NCBI RefSeq assembly: GCF_963678635.1
Contig: NC_087065.1
Coordinates: forward strand, 26,371,254 to 26,435,253
DNA length: 64,000 bases
Direction of reading: 5' to 3'
Source: Symsagittifera roscoffensis
Lineage: Eukaryota > Xenacoelomorpha > Acoela > Convolutidae
A program made the translations under genes and the position numbers. The notes under the pieces are model-generated. The model saw only the letters and a list, made by a program, of their open reading frames with translations, was not told the origin of the DNA and searched no databases. Shown here piece by piece: positions 42,969 through 54,795 of this stretch (its first letter is position 1; each line of letters begins with the position of its first letter).

Positions 42969-45189
42969 TCTTATATTTACAAAGGGATGTTTTAAGGTGT
43001 TTATAATAATACGACCAAATGACTTGCATGAACTCTATGTCGAACGCAGTAATCCGCCGCTCACGCGTGTTATAACATTCCAAACTGGCCAAATTAGCAT
43101 TTTTCAAATCACCACAATTTTACAAAAAAATGATCACATGTGACATATCTTTGTAAATTTGAGCTCGAAAAAAAATGAAAATGTTTACGATGGCGGCGAA
43201 AAATTTCCGTCAAAAAAGCTCAGTTAAAAGTCAAAAATTTCCTGATTAACATAACCATCCCCAGTATAAGTATTCCGCTCTGTTTTCAGGGGTCGGAACA
43301 ATAACGATTTTAACCTTTATCTAATTTCCTAGGTCTCAATTGATCCTAGTCAAACACTGATAAAAATGGACAACTGTTTTCTATTCGATATAATTGGTCT
43401 CTGACTGAGAACCGTGGGGGTTTGCAATGAAATACATAATTTTTAGCTGAAGAATACAATTGGTTAGCAATAAATACGCTATATATATTTTTTACACAAC
43501 CCGCGTTGACAAGTAAGCTACCCATAAAGTTCTCATTTTTGGAAAAAACAAACTTATGATACAATTCAATTTTATTCCGTTGAAAAAAAGTCAAATGAAA
43601 ATAGCATGACTAGGATTTTTTGTTTTAATGGAATTGTAAGACTAGCATTTTTTCTATAATAAAGTTTGCACTACTAGCTTTTTTCTATAAAAAGAATCGT
43701 ATGCCAAAAACTTTTTTCCATAGATTGACCCAGTTTTTGCTTGACTTTTGCTTTATGTTTTTGTGTTTTGCAACACAAAACTCAAATAATTTCTAAGTTG
43801 AGAAAACCAATAAGTTAAACGGCTGCAAAATTTCAGAATAAACTACTTTCTGAGATATGACAATTAAAGTAACCTGTTGAATTCACAGAAAATTAAAACA
43901 AAAAAAAAGAATTGTTTGTTTAGGGCTATGAGGCCTCTATTCTAAAACTTTCAAAGGTTGAGATTTGTGGCCTATTTTTGTGACATTTTCAGGTTTGATT
44001 GCTATTATTCAAAATTAAAAAATAAAGCTGTCATGAAAAAAAAACTTCAATTGAAAACTTTGATTCTTCAGCGTAAAAAAATTGGGTCTGGACTACCTTT
44101 TAGAAAAAATTTCGGAAAAGGGTTGTATGTTCATAAATTTGATCATGCGACTAAACTAAGACCTAATTTTTCCCCTCAATTTTGGTTTTTCTTATCGTAC
44201 AATTCTTATAAAACAAAATTGTATGACAAGCAATTTCTCATATAATGAAACCAAAGTTTGAATAAACAAAAAGTTTCTCATTCAGCAGAAAATCGCAATA
44301 CATTTAATCAAAATTTTTTGAAAACAATGAAATGATATGGATAAAATGAATGGAGATGATGTGCAAAGTATTTTTTAGCTTCATAGATTCTATTAATGAA
44401 ATAATTTGACAAGCTTTTTTTATATGAAGGTCAAGTCGCAAGTCGGAAAGCCGGAATCTACTAATGAAACTCCGAATGGGTCGCAACTGTCTTGAAAAAG
44501 TTGATTTTTTAAAATTGTTATGCAGTTATTTTGAACGAACTAGGACTTAAACAGAAAAATTGTTTCTTTTGCATGCAGATTTCAAAATAGAAGTTTTTTA
44601 ATGAAATAGTAATGAGGCACGGGATTATTAGCTTTTGTTACCGTTTTTCGATCGATCATTTACTTCAATAGAAGCAACCAGATTTACAACAATGAACGTT
44701 ACTGATCTATATAATGTTAATTTTGAACATCTGACTTTAAACTTAGTTTTAAAACTATATTTATAATCAAGCTTCTTGTCAAACGTTTTTTTTATTGATG
44801 AATCCGAAAAATTTAGGAAGCTAGAAAATTTTACAATATCTTAAGTTGTTTGAAAATCATGATCAATTTTGAGACTATGTATATGCAGGACCAGAACTTA
44901 TTTAAGAAAATTTTTAGCTAGTGTTGAACTTACAAGAATAGTCAGCAACGTTTTTGATAAAACTTCCTCGGTAATCCTTAAATTAGATAAATTAGATCTA
45001 AAAAATGTCGATTTTCATTAGTGATAAAGATGCTTGTAAAGAATGAAATAAGACTAGCAAAATCGCGATGAAAAGTCCAAGTTCTGGAATCAGGAGAATT
45101 TTGATGATGTGGGTCTTTATTGGTCAAAAAAGTATCTAAATTTGCCCAAACAAATTCAAAACTCATCCTACCTAGCAAGATTTTATTTA
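42969..45189. other. non-coding stretch
   Basis: AT-rich with no gene recognised. 43600-43760 contains a short phrase (ACTAGCATTTTTTCTATAA) in two or three imperfect copies. Confidence 0.4.
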
Positions 45190-45435
45190 TTACACTGAGG
45201 TGAAACTGAGCTGCGCACCACTTGCGATACAACTGTATCTATCAAAACCAACGAAGGTTAATGTGAAAAAACCATACCCAAAAAATAGATTGCAAAATCA
45301 GCATCGGAATTAATACGACCCAGCGTTGATAAAGCCGTAACCACCTGACCAGAGGCTCTTCAAGTACCACAAAAAAAAACAAATCGAAGATGTGCAACTA
45401 AGCCGACGAAAGATGAGCAGACAAATATTCGGTCC
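45190..45435 (-). repeat. tRNA-headed repeat family T, partial copy (tail side)
   Basis: Plus strand reads GGTGAAACTGAGCTGCGCACC and ACTTGCGATACAACTG, then, after diverged sequence, CAACTAAGCCGACGAAAGATG and AGCAGACAAATATTCGGTCC. These are the two conserved landmarks of the family seen complete at 53872-54790. No tRNA-like head was found. Confidence 0.5.
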
Positions 45436-46700
45436 CCTTCCCTATTTAGTTTAAATCGTTCACTATAGCATACTGAATGAAAGCATCTTCATGAGAAAAA
45501 AGTATCTCAGAAGTTATATTTAATGATTTTCGGTTGCTATTCATCATATTAGTTTTATCACACGGTCTCCTTGTTTTTATGTTTCTTTTTTTTTCTATTT
45601 GAAGTTAGGTTGCCGGGTTCGCTGGTTTTTAGGCGTAGCGATCCTTGATGAAATAAATAACTTGCTTACAACTTGCAGAATCAGCATGCATTTGCGAAAC
45701 CCGGCACAGCTATCTGTATACGCTCGTTGCGGAATCCGCGACGAAACTGATGTAACGACAAAAATACTCTACAGCTATTTGTGCGCGGAATCCATGGAAA
45801 TTTCATAGATGGAACCCACTTACAATTTGGAACACGAATCAAGACCTTTTAATAGGTTCCAGTGATCTACCGACAGCAAATTGTGCGCCTATCCAGTGCA
45901 CAATTTAAGCTCAAAATGACAGTTTAATTTTGAAACCCTGAGTGTTTTGACTGCATCTTGAAACATAATAAATAGTAATTGCTTTAGAAAAACGGTTGAT
46001 TTAGAAAAACGGTTGATTTCAAAATTTTTAATAATGTTTTAAGAATCATCTACCTGCGCACTGTGTAAAGAGCAAAGTAATGTATATCACATATACCAAA
46101 ATTTTAAAAAGACCAAAAAGATGCTTAAACTCAATTAAGAAATATCGGCTTACGCGTTGTTAGCTTGAACTGTTTCATGGGTTAAATTGGCAGACTTGGC
46201 AATATTTAAACCCTCAAAAATTTATGAAAAATGATCACAGGTGCAATATGTTTCTAAATTTAAGCTCAAAACAACATTTTTTCAATTTTTGTCAAAAACT
46301 AATAGTTATGAAGTCAATCCACCGGAGAAAAAAATCCACCGGAGTGCAATTATTCTGTCTTTTTGTTCAAAAATTGGAACAAAAAAAAGTAGTTAAATCA
46401 GATTGCACTCATCTAATAAACGTTAACTTTAGGATTGCAAGGAATACTCTCCTGTAAATAAATTCCGGTTTTTCTCTAAACGAAGCGGTTTTTTTTCATT
46501 TCTTGAGATTTCAAATCGCGATTGAAATAGTTTCAAAAAATGTCACACTTAAACCCTTGCAAGCTTTTTTGTTCCGTCTTTTTTATACAGACCAATTCTC
46601 AGAAGTTATTTCCCTTGTGGGCTCCATCCATGGATATTCGGTCACCACTAAACTATCTTGGCTTCTAGCTCGCTGTGAAACGCTCACTAAAAGACTAACA
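45436..46700. other. non-coding stretch
   Basis: No gene recognised. 45860-45910 (CAAATTGTGCGCCTATCCAGTGC) matches the right part of MITE family M and is probably a fragment. Confidence 0.4.
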
Positions 46701-46955
46701 TGATTAAAAGAGCGCTGTAATACGTTGATGCTGAAAATTTAAGACGCATTATTTACGCGTGGCGTTTTATCCCGCACTACAAAACCGTTCCAAATTCAAT
46801 TGAGGCAGGCTAATTGGTGTTATTTATTCAATACACTATTCTTAATGTTTAGCCTGAATTTCCTAGTTCGTCAATATTTCCTTAACCAAAAACTATTCGA
46901 GACCAGTTTATGGACAGTCGGAACATTCAGTGCGTTGCCCTGATACGAGCAGACT
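46700..46955 (+). repeat. dispersed repeat family R, copy 5
   Basis: GACGCATTATTTACGCGTGG, AAACCGTTCCAAATTCAATTG and the end GCCCTGATACGAGCAGACTTG, preceded by CAGTCGGAACATTCAG as in copies 1 and 2. Confidence 0.55.
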
Positions 46956-47042
46956 TGTTTTCTTTAGCTCGGGCGGAAAATATCAAAATTTACGAGAATG
47001 ATTTCTCACACGTTGAGAGTGATTGAACCAAAAAAAGGTATG

Positions 47043-47447
47043 CTAAGATGTTCTGTTTTCCATTTCATATATACAGCCATTATGTAACCAGTTCCTCTCT
47101 TTTAGAGAAGTTTTCAAGTACGCTTTTAAAACCATGTATGACAGATAATTGTGTTTTAGTTCAGGCTGTTGTTCAAAAACACGTTTCGCTGGCGCAGTAA
47201 CCTCCATGCAAAACTTCTGCTCCATTTCTGTATGGTTGGGTTTGTCTTGATAAAATGAGAAACATGTCTGGCCAATGTTTGGGCGTGAATTTCTACCCAG
47301 ATTGTAGTTTGGTAAATGAAGACAGCTATGAGAAATATTACCAGAACCAGGATTATGAGTAACCTTAACTGATGCTCTCGGCTTCTCTGTAAAATACACA
47401 ACATTATTAACTTCTTTGTTGCATCTTTGCAGGTCAATTGAGCGCAA
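47043..47447 (-). other. possible exon: overlapping open frames, one with a membrane-like segment
   Basis: Two minus-strand frames stay open here: 47447-47043 (134 codons) and 47437-47156 (93 codons). The shorter one has a hydrophobic run (LRLLIILVLVIFLIAVFIY) followed by a basic tail. TATTTTACAG near 47400 could be a splice acceptor. Composition is less AT-rich than the surroundings. I recognise no family. It could be chance. Confidence 0.2.
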
Positions 47448-48110
47448 GTGTTATACTTGTCAAATTAAGATTGAGCACAACTTTTGACTTCGTTTACCAA
47501 TTTTTTTGCGTGTCGTTTAGGCCTTAAAAGGCTTTTATGCATTAAAGACGAATGATATAGCTTGGCGGTGCCCTCAAATGTATACAACTCTTGCACTCGT
47601 GCCTGCAGCTCTCAAACTATGTTCCAGTGCAATAACTTGGCGTTGAACCACCGTTGGCTGGCGCCATAAAAACACAGTTTTTCATTTCTTGCAAATTAAA
47701 TAGCTAAACTCCGTCTCAAGGCCAGTCTAAATGTGCACGCGGCAAAATCGCAATCTTTTGGGACCTTGTTAACTATTTGCCCTCCCGGTACAAAATTTAC
47801 AATTTACATGAATTCATTACAAGGTACAAAATTTGTATTTGCTTAACTGTTCAATTTTTCTCGATAAGGTATAACTTCGTTTCAAGGTACCACGGGAGGG
47901 GAAGAGGGCGAATAGTGAAGAACGTCAGTGTTTTGACATTTATTGTCAGGCAAACAATATTAGGACCATGCAAGAATTAGGGCAACAACATTTTTTTCTG
48001 CTTGACTTTTGTTTCATTCTAGTGCTGGTGGAGGCATAAAACTAGCCGAAGTAAACGCCAGCTACCAAATAAAACTACTCAAAAAACGAAGCAGTTAATT
48101 CTAATTACAC

Positions 48111-48424
48111 TAGTGGACAAAACTAAACGCGAATTCAAGCTTTTTCTCTCTAAAATGCCTAACTTCAAGGACCATTTTGAACAATGTTTACTTTGAATTT
48201 TACAAAAAATTTTACATAGAATGACTGCCATTTTTAGACGCGGGAAAAATTGGTAACTGCTTCAAGTTAAAAAGTGAGACTTTCAGAGAGGTTAGTTCAG
48301 ATCATTTGCTGTCGGTCGATGTAAAAATTTTGTTAGAATTTGAAGCAAATATTGTCCAAAATGGTCCTTAAAATTAGAAATTTTAAAAGTAATAACCTAA
48401 ATTTGCTCTTAATTTTGTCCACTG
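48111..48424. mobile_element. 314-bp fold-back MITE with long inverted repeats
   Basis: Left TAGTGGACAAAACTAA (48111 on) and right TTAATTTTGTCCACTG (ending 48424) continue inward as arms of about 100 bp, sharing AAGGACCATTTTG and ACAATATTTGCTTC-like phrases in inverted order. CAGTGGACAAA-type ends recall Tc1/mariner MITEs, but no TA duplication is certain. No ORF. Confidence 0.65.
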
Positions 48425-49011
48425 AAGTAGTAAGTTCATAAAACTCAGAAGTAACAAATTTATTATTTACACAGCGTAAAATTGCAGCTTGCAAAAAGAA
48501 GCAGAACCGACCAAAACGGCAAAAAAGAGAAAAATACGAAATAAAAGAAACTATACTTGAAAACTTACTATAAAACAACGTACTTTCGGTCAGTAAGTAA
48601 ACAAATTTTGTATGAACAAATCATATCGAGTTTTTTTTTTAAAAAAAGTGAAATAAGATTGGGCAAAAATTAAAACGCAATATTAACCAGACTAACCTTA
48701 AACAGAAAGAAGTTTCGCAACTCAATGCAGCGCTGATTTGAATTATCCGGACAAAACGAACATAACTTGAACATTAACACGTATTTTTCACAAATTGGGT
48801 TAACTTTAGACCAAAGATTCTGACAAATCAACTTGCGCAACACTTTAGCAGAAAAAGAATGTTGCTTTTTTGGCAAAAATAAGGCCCAAAATTTTTATTC
48901 CAAACCGAACATTTTCGGCTTTTTAGTCAAACAAAGAAACCGCCAAAACTATCAGTCAATAGCTGTCAAACATAATGAAAGTAAGCATCTTATGTAACCT
49001 AATAAAGTTTA
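48425..49011. other. non-coding stretch
   Basis: No gene or repeat recognised beyond A/T-rich sequence. Confidence 0.4.
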
Positions 49012-50405
49012 ACGCAGAGACAAAGCAGAGTTTTGCACCACTTGCGATACAACACAAACATAAAAAAGGGGGAAAAACGAGATAAGAACGAAAAAAAAAA
49101 TGAAAATGTTGCAAAAACTAGTTGAATCAAACAGTTTGTAGGCGATGATTTAAAAAAAGGAGCCCAGCTAAAGCTAGAGGTAAGTGCTCGATATTGAACG
49201 AATTTGAACGATATCTTGATGCGGCACGAAAAATGTGATTTCAAAAAATGGACTTTGCCCAAACTCTTTCTTGTTTCTCTTATAAAATATGTGGAAAGAG
49301 TATACAATTTTGAAATAACCAATTTTCAATGGAAAATAACAGTTCTCTTATAAAATATCAAAGAGTCGCCCTTTCTGCAGGAAGAATTATCGCAAAAAGC
49401 AGGTTGTGCCCACTTAAGCAGAGAAGATTTTCAAAACCGGGTTTTTTGATTGGAAACAACGTGAGAAGTAGCACGGTAGTTTTCGTAAAAAGCTAAAATG
49501 TTTCCAAAAAACTGTCGAAGTTTTACAAATTTGACTGGTTTGAAGGCCATAACGTTTCTCTGACACAAATTTGGCATAGCCAATAATAAACCAAGACTTT
49601 TAACAACATGTTGTTTCGATTAAATCTATGATATCAGATCTCGCATGATAGTCAGCGAGAAAAGTCCAGGAAACGGTCAAAAAACCTTAGGCAAATAAAC
49701 TTTGGTGTCAGAAAAATTTGGGCGTATTTGCATAGACAAATGAGTTTCCCACAACCCTTTCTTTAAATTGAACCTAGAGTCTCAGGTATGGAGTTCGAGA
49801 AGTTTCAAAAATTATTAAAAACTTAACTTTCCCGAGCGCGATTACTTTTGGTGTAAAAAAGTTTGTCAAAGGCCGCTAAAGCAGGGGAGCTTTAAAATCA
49901 CGATTTCAGATTTGAGAGGTTACATTTCGACAAATGATTCACAAAATGGTCAAAAATCAAAAATTCCGAGGCCATAACTTTGTGTAAAAACGTACAATCA
50001 ACTTGAAAAGTGCGGAGGGGTGGGTTAAAATTGTGTTTTTCTTAATACAACCTAAAATTAGTTCTTTAAGCAGATAAAAAATAGGTCGAAATAAATTTGC
50101 CCGAGGAGTTTTTTGAGCGAAACAAAAAACGAATAAGGAAATACGAACAACATAAGTAAAATTACACATTGTAGGAGTAAATCAAACCTTAAAAGCAATA
50201 TAAAGAAAAATACGCGCAGCAAAAAAAAACGATTCCAAGGTTTGACAACTAAGCCCACTTCTGATATGCGGACAAATAATTGACCGATAATTTTATTTGA
50301 AATACAAAAATACCCGTTAAAAAACATGTTCTGGTCAAATTCGAAGTCGGGACCTTAGCCGTTCAAGGCATTTTCCCTTCAGACTAAGTTGATTGGGAAC
50401 GCATA
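49012..50405 (-). repeat. tRNA-headed repeat family T, copy 1
   Basis: On the plus strand the copy starts GAGACAAAGCAGAGTTTTGC, CACCACTTGCGATACAACAC, continues through GGACTTTGCCCAAACTC and GAGTCGCCCTTTCTGCAGG, then CAACTAAGCCCACTTCTGATA, and ends in a tRNA-like region (50340-50400) that reads TCCCGACTTCGAATTTGACC on the minus strand. The order matches copy 2. It is longer because of extra sequence in the middle. Confidence 0.55.
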
Positions 50406-50712
50406 GAAGTTATGAGCCAGGATTCAAATGATTCTTATTGATTCTGTTAAACAAGTAGTTGACCCGAAAAAAGTCTAGATTCCAGTTTGATAATGCTTGC
50501 TAATCGCAAGCTTAAGAATATTCTGAGAAAGTTACCGCAAAACTTTTAAAATTTGTTTTTGAACAAATTTGGTAATTTTTCCAGTAAAAATGACATTATT
50601 TGGAGCCCAATTTTGGCAACGCATAATGCACTATATTATTTCTGCTGAAATTTTGAGCAAATTTGTCATTTTTTTGAAAACTCTACCCAGTATAATCTAC
50701 CCAGTTAAAACT

Positions 50713-50903
50713 TTAATGATTTCAACGGAACGTTTGCCCCTTCATAGAGTTGATTTAAGTATTCAAACAAAACATACAAAACTTTCAAATTAAATCGCGT
50801 TTTTCTTAAGTAAAACGCGATTTAATTTTAAAGTTTTATATATATTTTTTGAATGCTTAAATCAACACTATGCAGGGGCAAACGTTCCGTTGAAGCCATT
50901 AAA
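50713..50903. repeat. long palindrome with arms of about 90 bp
   Basis: TTTAATGATTTCAACGGAAC on the left is mirrored by GTTCCGTTGAAGCCATTAAA on the right. The arms stay complementary through GTTTGCCCCT, TTGATTTAAG and AAATTAAATCGCG to a small loop at about 50800-50812. Transcripts would fold into one long hairpin. Confidence 0.75.
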
Positions 50904-51337
50904 TTTTTAGTTGAAGAATTTAAAGATTCAGTTTAAGCCATTAAACGTGTGGCTGATCGCCAATTTGGTTTCTAATTACCATCACGAATTTTGGATACTA
51001 ACTTTGGATCTTGAGCACGGAACAGCCTCAAATCCAAGTTTCTATATCTTTAGCTGAAATTCTAGAGCTCGGATTAGATTTTTTTAAATTTCAGTTTATC
51101 AAGCTCAAGCAACAAGATCAGGCATTTCAATCAACAATTACAGCTGACAAAATACTAGTCAATTCACCGAAATTAGTGAACGTTGTCAAACAACCAAAAC
51201 AATTTCAAATCACTGGTGAAACTTTGCCCAGACATGATAAGTTTAGTAGAATTACGTCAACATAACAAAAACTGAAGTTTCCATTACGACTTTAGCTCCG
51301 TTTTATAACTAAGCACATATTGGTGCTTTCACCCGCC

Positions 51338-51995
51338 TGGATTCCACTGAAACAACTTTTGCGTGCTTTAGAGACTTTTATCAGTGGATTCCACACTCAA
51401 ATTATCTCTACACACAATGCCGACAAGTTTTTTTTGTCAGTGGATTCAGCCGTAAAAAGACTGCTATTTAAATTACCACTTTTTTCTACTTCAGTTTACC
51501 CCTCCCCTTGAGCAATTAAGACAATTGTCTTAATTGCTAAGGGGGACGGGGATGGGGGCGCTTTTACCTTCAGGTATTAAAACAATTCTCCCAAATTGCT
51601 GAGGGAGAGGGGTAGAAAAAGGTCGTCATTTAAAAGGTAGTTGAAATGGAAAAAGGACTTGCGGAAAAAAATTGAGAGGTTTATAATTGTCTCAATTGCT
51701 GAGACATATTTTTGCCACGTAAGCTGAACTTAGACGTTCACTGGCGGGAACGTTCACCAATCTACAAAAATCAGGTGATGAAAAATGGGTCCGCCCGGAT
51801 ACATCTTGAAACAGTTTAAAAATGCTTGTCGTATCCAGTGGCAAAGAAAAATTGACTGCGCAATCCACAGACAAATTTTGGAATCCTCTGACAAAAAGAA
51901 CAAATTGATTGTGGAATCTACTGACAAAAAGTGGAATCCAGTGACATTTTGCTTCAATTCACTCCAGCTTCGAAATGCATTTGTCAGCGGAATCT
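51338..51995. repeat. cluster of TGGATTCCACTGA-like words in both orientations
   Basis: Variants occur at 51338, 51381, 51436, about 51834, 51880, 51890, 51913, 51930 and 51983 (for example CAGTGGATTCC, GTGGAATCTACTGAC, GTGGAATCCAGTGAC). The word is nearly self-complementary. Confidence 0.45.
51494..51610. repeat. nested palindromes, including a perfect 28-bp one
   Basis: 51511-51538 is a perfect palindrome (AGCAATTAAGACAA and its mirror). It is flanked by CCCCTCCCC on the left and GGGGGACGGGG on the right, extending the stem. A second GCTGAGGGAGAGGGG arm follows at about 51597-51612. Confidence 0.7.
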
Positions 51996-52933
51996 AAAAC
52001 AAACCCTGTCTTAGCATTTGTCTCCAAAATCCGCATTGTCACTTGATTCTAAATTTTTGCTCGCTAAATTTCAGTTTCAGCAACTAGTGTTTAAACCTTT
52101 GTCTTTCGATTCCATCAGGCTTCCGACTTCAAAGGCTTTTCGAAATGTTGCAGATGCCAACCCAAATTAAATGAATTCCAGGGACAATGTATGTGGAAAC
52201 CAAACCACTACCCGTGCTTGGCATCGTAATGCCGGTCATTTCGGCTAATAATTTTGTCTGCTCACTAATGAAAAGCTGGACCACATTGTTTGAATGTGAT
52301 TGGCCAATTATCCAATCAGATTCAATCACATTTATTTCAGTCAAAATATAGAACATTTGATTTTTAGCCGTTTAGTGAATAACATCCCTTTTGCTCTTTT
52401 GTCTTTTTTTTCGAACAATCAGGATTCAGTTATTTTTTGTCAATTTAGTAGCACGTTGTATGTACGTGTATATGAATTCGAGGAAGAAGGCTAGATAATT
52501 TTTCCATTTTCTCCAAATTTTTCCGGAAAAAAAGTAAAAAATGGGTGATAAAACTATGCAGTGACTTCTACTCTGCTTTTGTAATTCAACTGTTTTAGTT
52601 AATTAGAATTGATTGCCTGCTTCTCTTGACTACTTTAATTTGTTTTCACTCATATTTAAGGCTCGCTATAACCAATATTACTGAAATTTTCTGCAGCACC
52701 CAAATTGCGAGGTGGTAGCACTTTTTTGTTAAAAACGAAACCATATTGATCGTGCAATAGCTTATTCTAACAGTATATTAATTCTATACTCGGTCTAAGT
52801 AATTTTCTGATTTTTGGTTGCCACAGTGTTTAGCATCGTTTAAAATCTTTTTTCAAAGAGATGGGTTATGTATTTATGGAGTCAGCGTGACGTGCAAATT
52901 GCTTTTACAAGCATTCAAACTTAAATAATTGTC

Positions 52934-53132
52934 ATTACAAGGCCAAACTGGGTATTTTGTGAATTGTAGGCGGATTCTGCAACGAGGACGCTCTCTTTGT
53001 TCTTTCTTTTGATCTTTCCTTTTCTTTATTCATTCCGACTAAATTTTAACGTATTTAAAGATCTATCTCTGGATCTAAGAACATACAGACACAAAATTGT
53101 GCGCCTATCCAGAGCAAAGTTTGGCCTCGATA
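52934..53132. mobile_element. fold-back MITE family M, copy C
   Basis: Ends ATTACAAGGCCAAACTG and CAAAGTTTGGCCTCGATAA. The interior (GGCGGATTCTGCAACGAGGA, CTCTCTTTGTTC, AACATACAGACACAAAATTG, TGCGCCTATCCAG) matches copy B along its length. Confidence 0.75.
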
Positions 53133-53394
53133 AGGTTCAGAAAAACTCGTTAGTATTAACATCTAAATTGAATAGATTATTAGGTATCCATTTTGATTTC
53201 AGTGATTAAGAGCCGGGCAACAAAAAATTTTTATCATTCTATAAGTTAAAAAAATTTGCTGGATAAGGGTTTACACAACTTTGGACTTGTTTAAAAATGA
53301 TTCAATTTGGATTTACTTAACAATTAACTCCCCATTCAATAAGGGGGCAATTGTTATGCAGGCTAAGTTAGTCAAACTTTCGACCAATGTAGTC

Positions 53395-53645
53395 GTAACT
53401 TACTGTTTTTATTTAAAGGGGTGACACTTTTCGGTAGATACGATAAGGAGGGCAGTTGTTAAGTAGAGCCTTAAAAATCAACTCCTTTGTTAGGTTAGTT
53501 CAGTTAGTCAAATTTGACCAATCAGATTGGAGCAAAAATTGAATTTTATTTAGAGCGCTCTAGGGATAACTTACTGCTTTGATATTAAAGGGTGGCCTTT
53601 CTTAGTAGATATCATAAGGAGGGCGATTTTTAAGTAGATCCTTTA
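53395..53645. repeat. tandem pair of an 80-bp segment about 170 bp apart
   Basis: TAACTTACTGTTTTTATTT...GATAAGGAGGGCAGTTGTTA (53397-53474) recurs as TAACTTACTGCTTTGATATT...CATAAGGAGGGCGATTTTTA (about 53567-53644). Confidence 0.6.
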
Positions 53646-53871
53646 TTTTTCATACTGAAATAAAAATTGAATAGAATATTTACGAATAATCAAGTATACA
53701 GCTTCTAGTGAATAAGTTTGAGTGCGCTTGCGCTACATGTATGCTCTAGTTGCGTGACCACTACTTTTGATTGAACTGTCGATATTGCTGAGATATACAA
53801 TGCGCTTAATAAAATCTCGATAAGGTCTATTGTTTTTTATCCTCAAACTTTCTTATAAAAAAACCAAAAAG

Positions 53872-54795
53872 TACACAGCGACGAAGCGGAGCTTCGCACC
53901 ACTTGCGATACAACAAACATTTAAAAAAAACAAGTATAAAGATTGTTATACTAACGCGTTACAAAATGAGTGATTCAGAAAACTGGACTTTGCCCAAAAC
54001 TTTTGTTGTTTCTCTACTAAAATAAGCGGAAAGAGTGAAATTTTTGAGATAAATGAATTTTTTCAAGGGCACAGCATTTATCTTAGAAAAACAAGGAGTC
54101 GCCGCTTCTACAGGAACAACTCTCGCAACCGGTTATTTCAATTGATTGAACCAAATTCTCAAGTAATCCCCCACAAATTTTTTCGAACGCTGTAGACAGA
54201 GGGGTAACGTAGAAAGAAACTAAAAGAGTATGCAAGCACACAGGGGACTAGGCGGTCTTTCCATGTTCAAGCTTTTTTTTGTAAATCAGTAGAAGTTTCT
54301 GAGAAAAACTAAAATTGTTGCAACAAGTGAAAACATTTTCCAAAACAAAATGAAATTTCAACAAAACGTGTGGCAAACATAAAATCAACTTGGGAGGAGC
54401 TGAGGGGAGCGCTAAATTTGTGTTTCCTTTAAAACCATCAAATATTGGCTCATTAAGCCGATAAAAATAGGCCAAAATAACTTGGGCCGAAGAAAGTTTT
54501 TAAGCAAACTAAAACAAAAAAAAATGCAAAGTTAAGGTGAAAGAAATCACAAATTGTAGAAGTAAGTCAATCAAAAACGCAACATCAAAAAAGCGCTCAT
54601 TCTAAGATCTGACAACTAAGCCGACAAAAGATAACCAGACAAATAATTGGTACTCAATTTTATTTGAAACAATATTTCCTATTTTTAAAAAAGGTCCTGA
54701 CGAGATTCGAACCCAGGATCTTTGTCACCGTCCCAGAGGTATTCGTTTGTTACTTCCATGCTAAGTGAACCGGGTAGGCTACGAAATTTGAATAC
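53872..54795 (-). repeat. tRNA-headed repeat family T, copy 2 (best preserved)
   Basis: On the minus strand it begins with a tRNA-like head (54790-54695). An A-box-like TAGCCTACCCGG is followed about 60 nt later by a B-box-like GGGTTCGAATCTC. The body contains GTCGGCTTAGTTGTCAG, and the tail is TGTTGTATCGCAAGTGG, then CGAAGCTCCGCTTCG, a short perfect hairpin. At about 920 bp it is far longer than typical tRNA SINEs, and no ORF is seen. The tRNA part has extra nucleotides and poor stems, so it is not a functional tRNA gene. Confidence 0.55.

Noticed and set aside
47779-47902. MITE with CCCTCCCG/CGGGAGGG ends
   Set aside because: Only short inverted ends around GGTAC words; could be chance.
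54695-54790. Functional tRNA genes (also 28604-28690, 50340-50400, 56110-56185, 56820-56895)
   Set aside because: A- and B-box-like words are present, but stems and spacing are too degenerate. They are better read as tRNA-derived repeat heads.
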